Positions 1 to 4,923 of a DNA stretch of 6,549 nt are shown here, one piece after another. This DNA comes from Oxalobacteraceae bacterium UBA5157 (GTDB lineage Bacteria > Pseudomonadota > Gammaproteobacteria > Burkholderiales > Burkholderiaceae_D): assembly GCA_002415335.1 (NCBI GenBank), contig DHXL01000060.1:1-6549 (forward strand), given 5' to 3'. The notes under the pieces were generated by a model. The model saw nothing but the letters and a program-made list of their open reading frames with translations, made no database searches and was not told the origin of the DNA. The position numbers were made by a program, and so were the translations under genes. Each line of letters begins with the position of its first letter. The first letter of the stretch is position 1.

Positions 1-773
1 ACGTTGCGGAAGATTGGCAAGCGCTTTTCAACAAATGCTTTCATTCCTTCTTTTTGATCGTCGGTGGCGAAGGTCCCATGGAACATCCTGCGCTCATACT
101 GGATCCCTTCCGCCAATGTGGTTTCATAGGCGCGGTTGACCGATTCCTTGATCATCATCACGACCGGCAGCGACATGGCGGCGATGGTGCTGGCCGCCGC
201 GAGTGCCTCTTCCAACAACTTGTCGACCGGCACAATGCGCGACACCAGTCCGGCACGCTCGGCCTCAGCCGCGTCCATCATGCGTGCCGTCAGGCACATG
301 TCCATCGCCTTGGACTTGGAGACCGCGCGCGGCAAGCGTTGCGTGCCACCAGCTCCCGGCATCGTGCCGAGCTTGACTTCGGGTTGTCCGAACTTGGCAT
401 TTTCGGCGGCGATGATGAAGTCGCACATCATGGCGAGCTCACAGCCGCCGCCGAGCGCGTAACCCGCAACCGCGGCAATCACCGGTTTGCGCACGCGCCG
501 GATCTGCTCCCAGTTGCGCGTGATGTATTCGCCTTTATAGACGTCCATATAGGTGTAAGTCGCCATCGCGCCGATGTCGGCGCCGGCGGCAAACGCTTTT
601 TCGCTGCCGGTAATCACGATACAGCCGATGTTATCGTCAGCATCGAAACCCAGCAGGGCATGGCCGAGCTCGTCCATTAGTTGATCGTTGAGTGCGTTTA
701 GCGCCTTGGGGCGATTGAGGCGGATCAATCCGACTTTGCCGTGTTTTTCAACAAGGATGTTTTCGTAATGCAT
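1..773 (-). CDS. Enoyl-CoA hydratase (crotonase family), 3' end cut off by the window edge
   Basis: Reading the minus strand from ATG at 773 gives 257 open codons beginning MHYENILVEK and running to the left edge at FRN, where a family member of about 258-260 residues would end, so only a few codons are missing. Seen directly: the oxyanion-hole segment AFAAGADI (60-67), the GGGCELAMMCD motif (108-118) with Glu112, and FGQPEVKLGTMPGAGGTQR (128-146) with Glu132. Glu112 and Glu132 match the two catalytic glutamates of true enoyl-CoA hydratases, so it should hydrate trans-2-enoyl-CoA to 3-hydroxyacyl-CoA in the cytoplasm, in fatty acid or related acyl-CoA breakdown. The start is supported by GGGAG (plus-strand CTCCC at 779-783) seven bases upstream. 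A TACAAT-like -10 on this strand lies at 813-808, with no convincing -35. The chain-length preference cannot be read from sequence; paaF- or fadB-like naming would be a guess. Confidence 0.95.
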   Translation of the reverse strand, partial: MHYENILVEKHGKVGLIRLNRPKALNALNDQLMDELGHALLGFDADDNIGCIVITGSEKAFAAGADIGAMATYTYMDVYKGEYITRNWEQIRRVRKPVIAAVAGYALGGGCELAMMCDFIIAAENAKFGQPEVKLGTMPGAGGTQRLPRAVSKSKAMDMCLTARMMDAAEAERAGLVSRIVPVDKLLEEALAAASTIAAMSLPVVMMIKESVNRAYETTLAEGIQYERRMFHGTFATDDQKEGMKAFVEKRLPIFRN

Positions 774-902
774 GAGTGCTCCCGGTAATTTAGAAATTGA
801 TATGAGGATTGTAGGCTGCCGGCCGAATGTTCGCGACGGCTACCGCTGACGTGCTCCACTGTGATGGACAGCGGCACACCGTTATTCCATGCATACAATC
901 TC

Positions 903-930
903 TTGACATGTGCACACATTGCCCTATTTT
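903..930 (+). promoter_or_regulatory. Sigma70-type promoter for the universal stress protein gene
   Basis: A perfect -35 TTGACA (903-908) is followed after 16 bases by TATTTT (925-930, 4 of 6 consensus bases). Transcription would begin near 937, giving a leader of about 35 bases before the ATG at 972. The spacer holds a small inverted repeat, ATGTG-CA-CACAT (908-919), which could be a binding site or chance. The -35 is strong; the exact -10 is inferred. Confidence 0.6.
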
Positions 931-971
931 TAATGTAGCGGCCTCACGCGCAATTCATGATCGGGACGTCT

Positions 972-1409
972 ATGTTCAAGACCATTCTGGTACCCACCGA
1001 CGGATCGCCGTTGTCGGATAAGGCCATCGCGGCCGCAATCGAATTCGCCACGTTTACCGGCAGCAAGATCATTGGACTGTCGATCGCCGAACCGTACCCG
1101 TTCTCGCCGCTGGCCGAAAGCGCGATGGCTTCCGACCCCGACATCTACGAAGACCACATGCGCGAACTTGCCCGTTCGCATGTGAAGAAGGTTGAAGATG
1201 CGGCCGCCATGGCCAATGTGCAATGCGATACTTCGATCGCTCTTTCCTACAACCCGTACGAAGAGATTGTCCGCACCGCAGAAAAATTCAGTTGCGACGC
1301 CATCTTCATGGCCTCGCATGGACGCAAGGGTCTCAGCAAATTATTTCTCGGCAGCGAAACGCAAAAGGTGCTGGCACACACGACCATTCCGGTTCTGGTA
1401 TTGCGCTAG
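972..1409 (+). CDS. Universal stress protein (UspA family), single domain
   Basis: A 145-residue protein starting MFKTILVPTDGS, the size of one Usp domain. The first strand with Asp10 (ILVPTDGS, 5-12) and the C-terminal nucleotide-binding loop MASHGRKGLSKLFLGS (113-128) are the family signatures. The ATP-binding Usp consensus is G-x2-G-x9-G-S/T; here Gly117, Gly127 and Ser128 are kept but the first Gly is Ala114, a variant that I believe is common in betaproteobacterial paralogues. The strand after it, IPVLVLR, closes the fold. Such cytoplasmic proteins bind ATP or AMP and are induced by stress or growth arrest; the specific role here is unknown. An ATG at 957 is in frame, but 972 was chosen because the family normally begins directly with M-x-K-x-I-L-V and GGGA (963-966) sits at a good distance. 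It has its own promoter and ends by overlapping the mltA stop codon on the other strand. Confidence 0.93.
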   Translation: MFKTILVPTDGSPLSDKAIAAAIEFATFTGSKIIGLSIAEPYPFSPLAESAMASDPDIYEDHMRELARSHVKKVEDAAAMANVQCDTSIALSYNPYEEIVRTAEKFSCDAIFMASHGRKGLSKLFLGSETQKVLAHTTIPVLVLR

Positions 1410-2602
1410 TTCGCCGACAGCGCGGTCGATTTCGGCAGCAGGACCCACATCAAGCCGCGCTGCTTCATGCGTCCGGCCTGTTCGCCGGCCTCGGCGCCGA
1501 AACCCCAAAAATAGTCGGCCCGCACCGCGTTCTTGATCGCGCCGCCGGTATCCTGCGCCAGCATCAATCGCTGCAGCGGTAAGCCACTGTTGGGCTGCGT
1601 CGTCGCGAGGAACACCGGCGCCCCCAACGGCACGAACTGGGGGTCGATCGCAATCGAGCGTTGCGGCGTCAGCGGCACGCCCAGTGCCCCCTTCGGTCCC
1701 TTGCTCGGATCGGTCAGCTTCTCTTCCTTGAAAAAGACATAGCTCGGATTCGCGTTCAAGACTTCCTGCAAGCGCGCCGGATGTGCCGCGACCCAGCCCT
1801 TGATACCTTGCGCCGATGCCTGATCGAGCGTCAATTCGCCCTTGTCGACCAGATAGCGACCGATCGATTTGTACGGATAGCCGTTTTGATCTGCATAGGC
1901 GACGCGCACCGTCTCATGCGTGTCCGCCAGTTGCACGCGGCCGGACCCTTGCACCTGCAGGAAGAATGCGTCGATCGGGTCGTCGACCCAGAGCAATTCC
2001 TTGCCGACCAGCAGATTCGATTTTGCCATCTCGGCGCGCGAAGGCCAGGCTACGACCTTGTTGCCGACCACCCGCCCGCGCAAGCGCATGCCCTTTAGTT
2101 CGGGATAGACATTCGCAAGATCGACCGTCAGCAGATCTGCGGGCGCGTGGTACAAGGGGACTTGATAGGCGCCGCCGCGTTTGCGTGCTCCGCGCAGCAA
2201 CGGTTCGTAGTATCCAGTCACCAGGCCGCTATCCGAGCCGTCCGGATTGAGCACCTGATGCGGCACCAAGAACGTTTCGAAGAAGATGCGTACTGCGGTT
2301 TCGTCGGTTGCATCGACTTGACGCGCGGTGAGGCACAGATCTCTCCAATCCTCCTTCCTGGCCAGCACGTCGCACGAGGCCAGAAAAGCGGGCCAAGCCT
2401 GCCTTAAGTCATCCTGGCCCCAACCCGGCAGCGCCGCATAGGTGGTCGGCTTCAGCATTTCCGTCTGCTTGAGCGGCGACACCGGCGTCGTTGCCGGCAT
2501 GGCGGGCAGCGCCTGCTTACCACTCGGCACTGTGGTGCAGGAAGCCAGGCCCAGTGCGACGATTATTGCGGATGCGAGTAGACTTGTGCGGTTCAATAAC
2601 AT
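1406..2602 (-). CDS. mltA: Membrane-bound lytic murein transglycosylase A (MltA), lipoprotein
   Basis: A 398-residue protein from ATG at 2602. Residues 1-22 form a lipoprotein signal with lipobox LASC, so Cys22 should be lipidated and the enzyme held in the outer membrane facing the periplasm. After a Pro/Thr-rich linker comes the MltA domain, with GYYEP (130-134) and DAFFLQVQGSGR (211-222), then the C-terminal 3D domain, whose three defining aspartates are visible: Asp320 (AIDPQFVPLG), Asp351 (AQDTGGAIK) and Asp363 (ADYFWG). The family cleaves the MurNAc-GlcNAc bond of peptidoglycan with formation of 1,6-anhydro-MurNAc, using an aspartate of this domain. Length is slightly above the E. coli enzyme (365). 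The reading frame is open to an ATG at 2686, but no candidate start has a clear Shine-Dalgarno sequence; 2602 gives a normal 21-residue signal peptide and leaves room for the small gene on the opposite strand. It may be read from apaG upstream. Confidence 0.93.
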   Translation of the reverse strand: MLLNRTSLLASAIIVALGLASCTTVPSGKQALPAMPATTPVSPLKQTEMLKPTTYAALPGWGQDDLRQAWPAFLASCDVLARKEDWRDLCLTARQVDATDETAVRIFFETFLVPHQVLNPDGSDSGLVTGYYEPLLRGARKRGGAYQVPLYHAPADLLTVDLANVYPELKGMRLRGRVVGNKVVAWPSRAEMAKSNLLVGKELLWVDDPIDAFFLQVQGSGRVQLADTHETVRVAYADQNGYPYKSIGRYLVDKGELTLDQASAQGIKGWVAAHPARLQEVLNANPSYVFFKEEKLTDPSKGPKGALGVPLTPQRSIAIDPQFVPLGAPVFLATTQPNSGLPLQRLMLAQDTGGAIKNAVRADYFWGFGAEAGEQAGRMKQRGLMWVLLPKSTALSAN

Positions 2603-2618
2603 GTGGAGATGGCGGCGT

Positions 2619-2765
2619 ATGTGGCTATTGTTTGTTGAGGCCGGAGTGGCCATGTTCTTGCTGGTCTTCATCGTGTGGTGGACCATGTTCCAGGGCAGGA
2701 AACCAGATCAGAGGCCGCGCGAGGAATCGTCGCCGGCCACGGATGACCGGCAGGAGCGAGAATAG
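2619..2765 (+). CDS. Small single-pass membrane protein, 48 residues, function unknown
   Basis: ATG at 2619 opens a 48-codon gene ending in TAG at 2763-2765. Seen directly: GGAGAT (2605-2610) upstream as ribosome-binding site, a hydrophobic stretch at residues 2-24 (WLLFVEAGVAMFLLVFIVWW, then TMF) that would span the membrane once, then a charged tail GRKPDQRPREESSPATDDRQ. The tail starts with Arg-Lys, consistent with the N terminus outside and the tail in the cytoplasm. Codon third positions are mostly G or C like the neighbours. It lies head to head with mltA, the starts being 16 bp apart, and converges on apaG with a 21-bp gap. I do not recognise a family; I have a vague memory of small WWTM-type membrane proteins near mltA in related genomes, which is not evidence. 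The frame is also open further upstream to 2442, antisense to mltA, which is judged a shadow. Risk: the hydrophobic run could be a by-product of coding on the other strand if mltA really starts at 2686. Confidence 0.6.
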   Translation: MWLLFVEAGVAMFLLVFIVWWTMFQGRKPDQRPREESSPATDDRQERE

Positions 2766-2786
2766 GGACGCGCAAGATTCTGTGAA

Positions 2787-3161
2787 TCAATGCAGCGTGC
2801 GCGGCAGCGACAGCACGAACTCCGGTATCTTGGCTTCGAACTGCTCGCCGTCCTCGGCCACGCAGAAATACTCACCCAGCATCGAACCCTGCGGCGTCGC
2901 CAGCGCGGTGCCACTGGTGTATTCAAACTGCTCGCCCGGCTGCAGCAGCGGCTGGTGCCCGACCACACCCAAGCCACGCACTTCCTCCACCCGGTTGTTG
3001 GCATCCGTGATGACCCAATGGCGCGAGATCAGTTGCGCAGCGAGCTGGCCGGTGTTCTTGATCGTGATCGCGTAGGCAAACACATAGCTGGAGCGTTCCG
3101 GATCGGACTGTTCCGCCAAGTATTGCGTACTGACGGATACGGTGAATTCATAAGCTGCCAT
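2787..3161 (-). CDS. apaG: ApaG protein (CorD), Co2+/Mg2+ homeostasis-associated
   Basis: A 124-residue protein from ATG at 3161, matching the usual length of about 125. The family core is plain: GLGVVGHQPLLQPGEQFEYT (63-82), including the GxGxxG turn at 63-68, followed by SGTALATPQGSMLGEY (83-98). ApaG proteins form a fibronectin type III-like beta sandwich; the Salmonella version (CorD) was linked genetically to cobalt resistance and magnesium efflux, but the biochemical role is not settled. The start is fixed by GAGGAAG (plus-strand CTTCCTC at 3166-3172) four bases upstream, which excludes the longer frame opening at 3272. It is divergent from rpe and lies upstream of mltA on the same strand, 184 bp away. 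Confidence 0.95.
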   Translation of the reverse strand: MAAYEFTVSVSTQYLAEQSDPERSSYVFAYAITIKNTGQLAAQLISRHWVITDANNRVEEVRGLGVVGHQPLLQPGEQFEYTSGTALATPQGSMLGEYFCVAEDGEQFEAKIPEFVLSLPRTLH

Positions 3162-3253
3162 CTGACTTCCTCTATTGTTGGCACGCGCGGCCCAGCCGCA
3201 TATTGCACACGAAATCGCGCTGCCGCGCAAGGCTTTAGCGCCGGCCGGCAGGT

Positions 3254-3259
3254 TAAAAT
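3254..3259 (+). promoter_or_regulatory. Probable -10 element for rpe-gph
   Basis: TAAAAT matches the sigma70 -10 consensus at five of six positions and lies 17 bases before the rpe ATG at 3277, so transcription would begin about 11 bases before it (20 bases before the alternative ATG at 3286). The -35 region (GCTTTA-like, around 3232-3237) is poor. A 10-bp palindrome GCCGGCCGGC (3240-3249) fills the spacer. Inferred, moderate to low certainty. Confidence 0.4.
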
Positions 3260-3276
3260 AGGACATCTTCATTCAA

Positions 3277-3951
3277 ATGACCGTCATGCCCACCTATCGC
3301 ATCGCCCCCAGCATCCTGTCCGCCGACTTCGCCCGCCTGGGTGAGGAAGTGCGCAACGTGGTTAGCGCCGGCGCTGACATTATCCATTTCGACGTGATGG
3401 ACAACCATTATGTTCCCAACCTGACAATCGGGCCGCTGGTATGCCAGGCGATCCGCCCGCATGTGCATGTGCCGATCGACGTGCACCTGATGGTCAAACC
3501 GGTGGATCGCATCATTCCCGATTTCGCGAAGGCCGGCGCAAACATCATCAGCTTTCATCCGGAAGCATCCGAGCACATCGACCGCACGCTGCAACTGATC
3601 AAGGCTAGCGGCTGCAAAGCCGGTCTGGTATTCAATCCGGCGACGCCGCTGAACTATCTGGAATACGTGATGGACAAGCTCGACCTGATCCTGATCATGT
3701 CTGTCAATCCGGGGTTTGGCGGACAATCCTTCATTCCGGAGGCATTGAACAAGATCGCCGCCGTGCGCAAGCTGATCGATCAATCCGGACGCGACATCAT
3801 GCTCGAAGTCGACGGCGGCATCAAGACGGAGAATATCGCGGCAGCCGCGCGCGCCGGCGCCGATACGTTTGTCGCCGGCTCGGCCATTTTCGGCACGCCC
3901 GATTACCAGGGCGTGATCGATGCGATGCGCGCCGAATTAGGCAAGGCATGA
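3277..3951 (+). CDS. rpe: Ribulose-phosphate 3-epimerase
   Basis: A 224-residue protein beginning MTVMPTYRIAPSILSADF. It interconverts D-ribulose 5-phosphate and D-xylulose 5-phosphate in the pentose phosphate pathway (and the Calvin cycle where present), in the cytoplasm. The TIM-barrel signatures are intact: IIHFDVMDNHYVPNLTIGP (35-53), VHLMV (69-73), MSVNPGFGGQSF (141-152) and LEVDGGI (176-182). The metal ligands and catalytic pair are His37, Asp39, His70 and Asp179. The start is uncertain: ATG at 3277 has only a distant AGGA (3260-3263), and ATG at 3286 (MPTYRIAPS) would give the more usual ligand numbering 34/36/67/176. The gene is divergent from apaG and its stop overlaps the gph start in ATGA, so gph is probably translationally coupled to it. 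Confidence 0.96.
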   Translation: MTVMPTYRIAPSILSADFARLGEEVRNVVSAGADIIHFDVMDNHYVPNLTIGPLVCQAIRPHVHVPIDVHLMVKPVDRIIPDFAKAGANIISFHPEASEHIDRTLQLIKASGCKAGLVFNPATPLNYLEYVMDKLDLILIMSVNPGFGGQSFIPEALNKIAAVRKLIDQSGRDIMLEVDGGIKTENIAAAARAGADTFVAGSAIFGTPDYQGVIDAMRAELGKA

Positions 3952-4670
3952 ATGCGCCGCAGCGGCGCCAGCTGCATGGCATTCTGCATGGCATTCGCGC
4001 CGTCATCATCGATCTCGATGGCACCATGCTCGATACCGCGCCGGATTTTCAATATGCGATAAACCGGATGCGCAGCGAGCTTGATCTGGCGCCGCTCGAT
4101 ATCGGGACCATCATCAACTTCGTCGGCAAGGGCACGGAAAATCTGATTCAGCGCGTGCTGGCGATCGACTTCGAACCGGACCAGGCGGCGCGGCATTTCG
4201 CGCGCGCACTGAAGTCCTATCTGCGACACTATCTTGCGATCAACGGCGATTTCACGACGGTCTATTCGGGCGTGCGCGATGGTCTGGATGCGCTGCAAGC
4301 CGGCGGAATGCGGCTGGCCTGCGTCACCAACAAGCCGATCGGATTTGCCGAACCGCTGCTGCAAAAAACTGGCCTGATAGACTATTTCGATATCGTCTAT
4401 GGCGGCGACTCATTGCCGAGGAAAAAGCCGGATCCCTTGCCGCTGCTGCAGGTGTGTGCGGATTTTGCGCTGCCACCGCAGCAAGTGGTCGCCATCGGCG
4501 ACTCCTGCAACGACGCGCTGGCGGCGCGTGCGGCCGGTTGCTGGGTGCTGAACGTACCGTATGGCTACAATCACGGGCAGTCTATACAAGATGTCGATTC
4601 CGATGGTATAGTCGAAACGCTGCTTGAGGCAGCGTCCCTGATTTGTCGGGACAGAGTAGGCGCCGGCTAG
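3948..4670 (+). CDS. gph: Phosphoglycolate phosphatase (HAD family)
   Basis: A 240-residue HAD-superfamily hydrolase that dephosphorylates 2-phosphoglycolate to glycolate, a salvage reaction needed when DNA repair or Rubisco oxygenation forms the substrate. Motif I is IDLDGTMLDT (21-30), with nucleophile Asp22 and acid/base Asp24. Motif II is VTNKP (Thr127), motif III is RKKPDP (Lys159/Lys160), and motif IV is AIGDSCND (182-189, Asp185 and Asp189). VGKGTENLI (59-67) in the cap is typical of the Gph group. The ATG overlaps the rpe stop (ATGA, 3948-3951), and no other usable start codon exists before motif I. The nucleophile therefore lies about 10 residues later than in many relatives, partly because of an in-frame tandem duplication encoding LHGI-LHGI (9-16). 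Substrate specificity is assigned from family and from the rpe-gph-trpE neighbourhood. Confidence 0.93.
   Translation: MNAPQRRQLHGILHGIRAVIIDLDGTMLDTAPDFQYAINRMRSELDLAPLDIGTIINFVGKGTENLIQRVLAIDFEPDQAARHFARALKSYLRHYLAINGDFTTVYSGVRDGLDALQAGGMRLACVTNKPIGFAEPLLQKTGLIDYFDIVYGGDSLPRKKPDPLPLLQVCADFALPPQQVVAIGDSCNDALAARAAGCWVLNVPYGYNHGQSIQDVDSDGIVETLLEAASLICRDRVGAG
3972..3995 (+). repeat. In-frame 12-bp tandem duplication at the start of gph
   Basis: Two perfect head-to-tail copies of CTGCATGGCATT lie in codon phase and encode Leu-His-Gly-Ile twice. Just before it, GCGCCGC-A-GCGGCGC (3954-3968) is an inverted repeat that could fold next to the gph start codon. Confidence 0.9.
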
Positions 4671-4699
4671 CCGCGCTTGACTCAGTCCCTTGTTGATTT
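4648..4699 (+). terminator. Probable intrinsic terminator of rpe-gph, folded over the gph stop codon
   Basis: GGGACAGAG (4648-4656) pairs with CTCAGTCCC (4681-4689) with one A/A mismatch. Inside, GCGC (4660-4663) pairs with GCGC (4673-4676), and GG (4665-4666) pairs with CC (4671-4672) around a CTAG loop that contains the gph stop TAG (4668-4670). The hairpin is followed by the T-rich TTGTTGATTT (4690-4699). Pairing is seen directly; function as a terminator is inferred, and the T tract is interrupted. An alternative small hairpin, GTCCC (4634-4638) with GGGAC (4648-4652), uses the same left arm. Confidence 0.5.
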
Positions 4700-4736
4700 G
4701 TTGGGGATAGGTTACCGCTTTGCTTAACTCAGTCCC
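4675..4736 (+). repeat. Pair of 15-bp direct repeats upstream of the trp leader
   Basis: GCTTGACTCAGTCCC (4675-4689) and GCTTAACTCAGTCCC (4722-4736) match at 14 of 15 bases and start 47 bp apart. The first copy is also the right arm of the gph terminator candidate; the second lies where the trp leader promoter is expected. They may be protein-binding sites, or a remnant of a local duplication. Resemblance of the TTAACT core to part of the E. coli trp operator is weak. Confidence 0.6.
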
Positions 4737-4753
4737 ACAATACTAAAAATATT
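4720..4753 (+). promoter_or_regulatory. Likely promoter region for the trp leader transcript
   Basis: The leader gene must be transcribed from upstream. Candidate pairs are TTAACT (4724-4729) with AATATT (4748-4753, spacer 18) and TTGCTT (4720-4725) with TAAAAA (4744-4749, spacer 18). None is close to consensus, but this is the most A+T-rich part of the interval and would give a transcript starting near 4756-4760 and a leader of roughly 165 bases to the T tract, a normal size for a trp leader. Confidence 0.35.
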
Positions 4754-4777
4754 TCGCCTAAGCCGCAACGACAAACA

Positions 4778-4855
4778 ATGTTTCTCGACAAAAAACGTAC
4801 CGTCTCGCCATTAGCTGCCCCTGAGGCCTGGCTTTGGCGACGCTGGCAATCCTGA
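4778..4855 (+). CDS. trpL: trp operon leader peptide, 25 residues, three Trp codons
   Basis: ATG at 4778 opens a 25-codon gene ending in TGA at 4853-4855. Its C-terminal end reads PEAWLWRRWQS, with TGG codons at 4829, 4835 and 4844 (Trp18, Trp20, Trp23). Three tryptophan codons in six is far above chance, and the position, about 110 bases before trpE and followed by hairpins and a T tract, is that of an attenuation leader. In this mechanism, known from enteric bacteria, a ribosome waiting for charged tRNA-Trp at these codons changes the folding of the RNA and lets transcription reach trpE. The peptide itself probably has no other role. Oddities: no clear Shine-Dalgarno sequence precedes the ATG (CGCAACGACAAACA only), and the peptide is longer than E. 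coli TrpL (14). Arg21 and Arg22 between the Trp codons could also sense arginine charging, which is speculation. Confidence 0.85.
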   Translation: MFLDKKRTVSPLAAPEAWLWRRWQS

Positions 4856-4889
4856 GCTGCGTAACACGCCCCTGCTCACCCGATTAGCC
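4845..4889 (+). promoter_or_regulatory. trp leader RNA hairpin spanning the trpL stop codon
   Basis: Nested complementary arms are visible: GG-C-AATC (4845-4851) with GATT-A-GCC (4882-4889, one bulged A), TGAGC (4853-4857) with GCTCA (4874-4878), and GCGT (4859-4862) with ACGC (4866-4869) around an AAC loop, giving about 16 base pairs with small internal loops. The left side begins in the last Trp codon and includes the trpL stop codon, so a translating ribosome would control whether it forms. It is either the pause (1:2) hairpin or the antiterminator; the sequence alone does not decide. Confidence 0.6.
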
Positions 4890-4892
4890 GCC

Positions 4893-4923
4893 GATCGTGA
4901 TCCACGGTCAGCAACGTTTTTTT
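4893..4923 (+). terminator. Candidate trp attenuator terminator
   Basis: GATCGTG (4893-4899) pairs with CACGGTC (4903-4909) around an ATC loop (one G-T pair), and two further pairs, GC (4890-4891) with GC (4911-4912), are possible past one mismatch. TTTTTTT (4917-4923) follows. The seven-T run and its place between trpL and trpE support an attenuator. The stem is modest and four to seven bases separate it from the T run, so the exact fold is uncertain. Confidence 0.5.

Noticed and set aside
54..680. 208-codon plus-strand frame over the enoyl-CoA hydratase gene
   Set aside because: Antisense shadow of a gene with both catalytic glutamates and all family motifs.
894..899. TACAAT as the stress-protein gene -10
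   Set aside because: No -35 at a usable distance upstream; the TTGACA at 903 with TATTTT is better placed.
957..971. Earlier ATG for the universal stress protein
   Set aside because: Adds five residues not typical of the family; the ATG at 972 has GGGA at a suitable distance.
2442..2618. Longer version of the small plus-strand frame starting inside mltA
   Set aside because: This part is antisense to the conserved N-terminal half of mltA and has no membrane-protein character; only the 2619 start has a ribosome-binding site.
3240..3249. GCCGGCCGGC palindrome as an rpe operator
   Set aside because: Such GC palindromes are frequent in GC-rich genomes; position in the promoter spacer alone is not enough for a call.
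3162..3272. N-terminal extension of apaG to 3272
   Set aside because: The strong GAGGAAG next to ATG 3161 and the family length of about 125 residues exclude it; the extension would also run through the rpe promoter region.
4790..4922. AAAAAACGT (4790-4798) and ACGTTTTTT (4914-4922) as a long-range inverted repeat
   Set aside because: A-run against T-run pairing over 115 bases is likely chance and thermodynamically weak; the left copy is explained by Lys-Lys-Arg codons of trpL.
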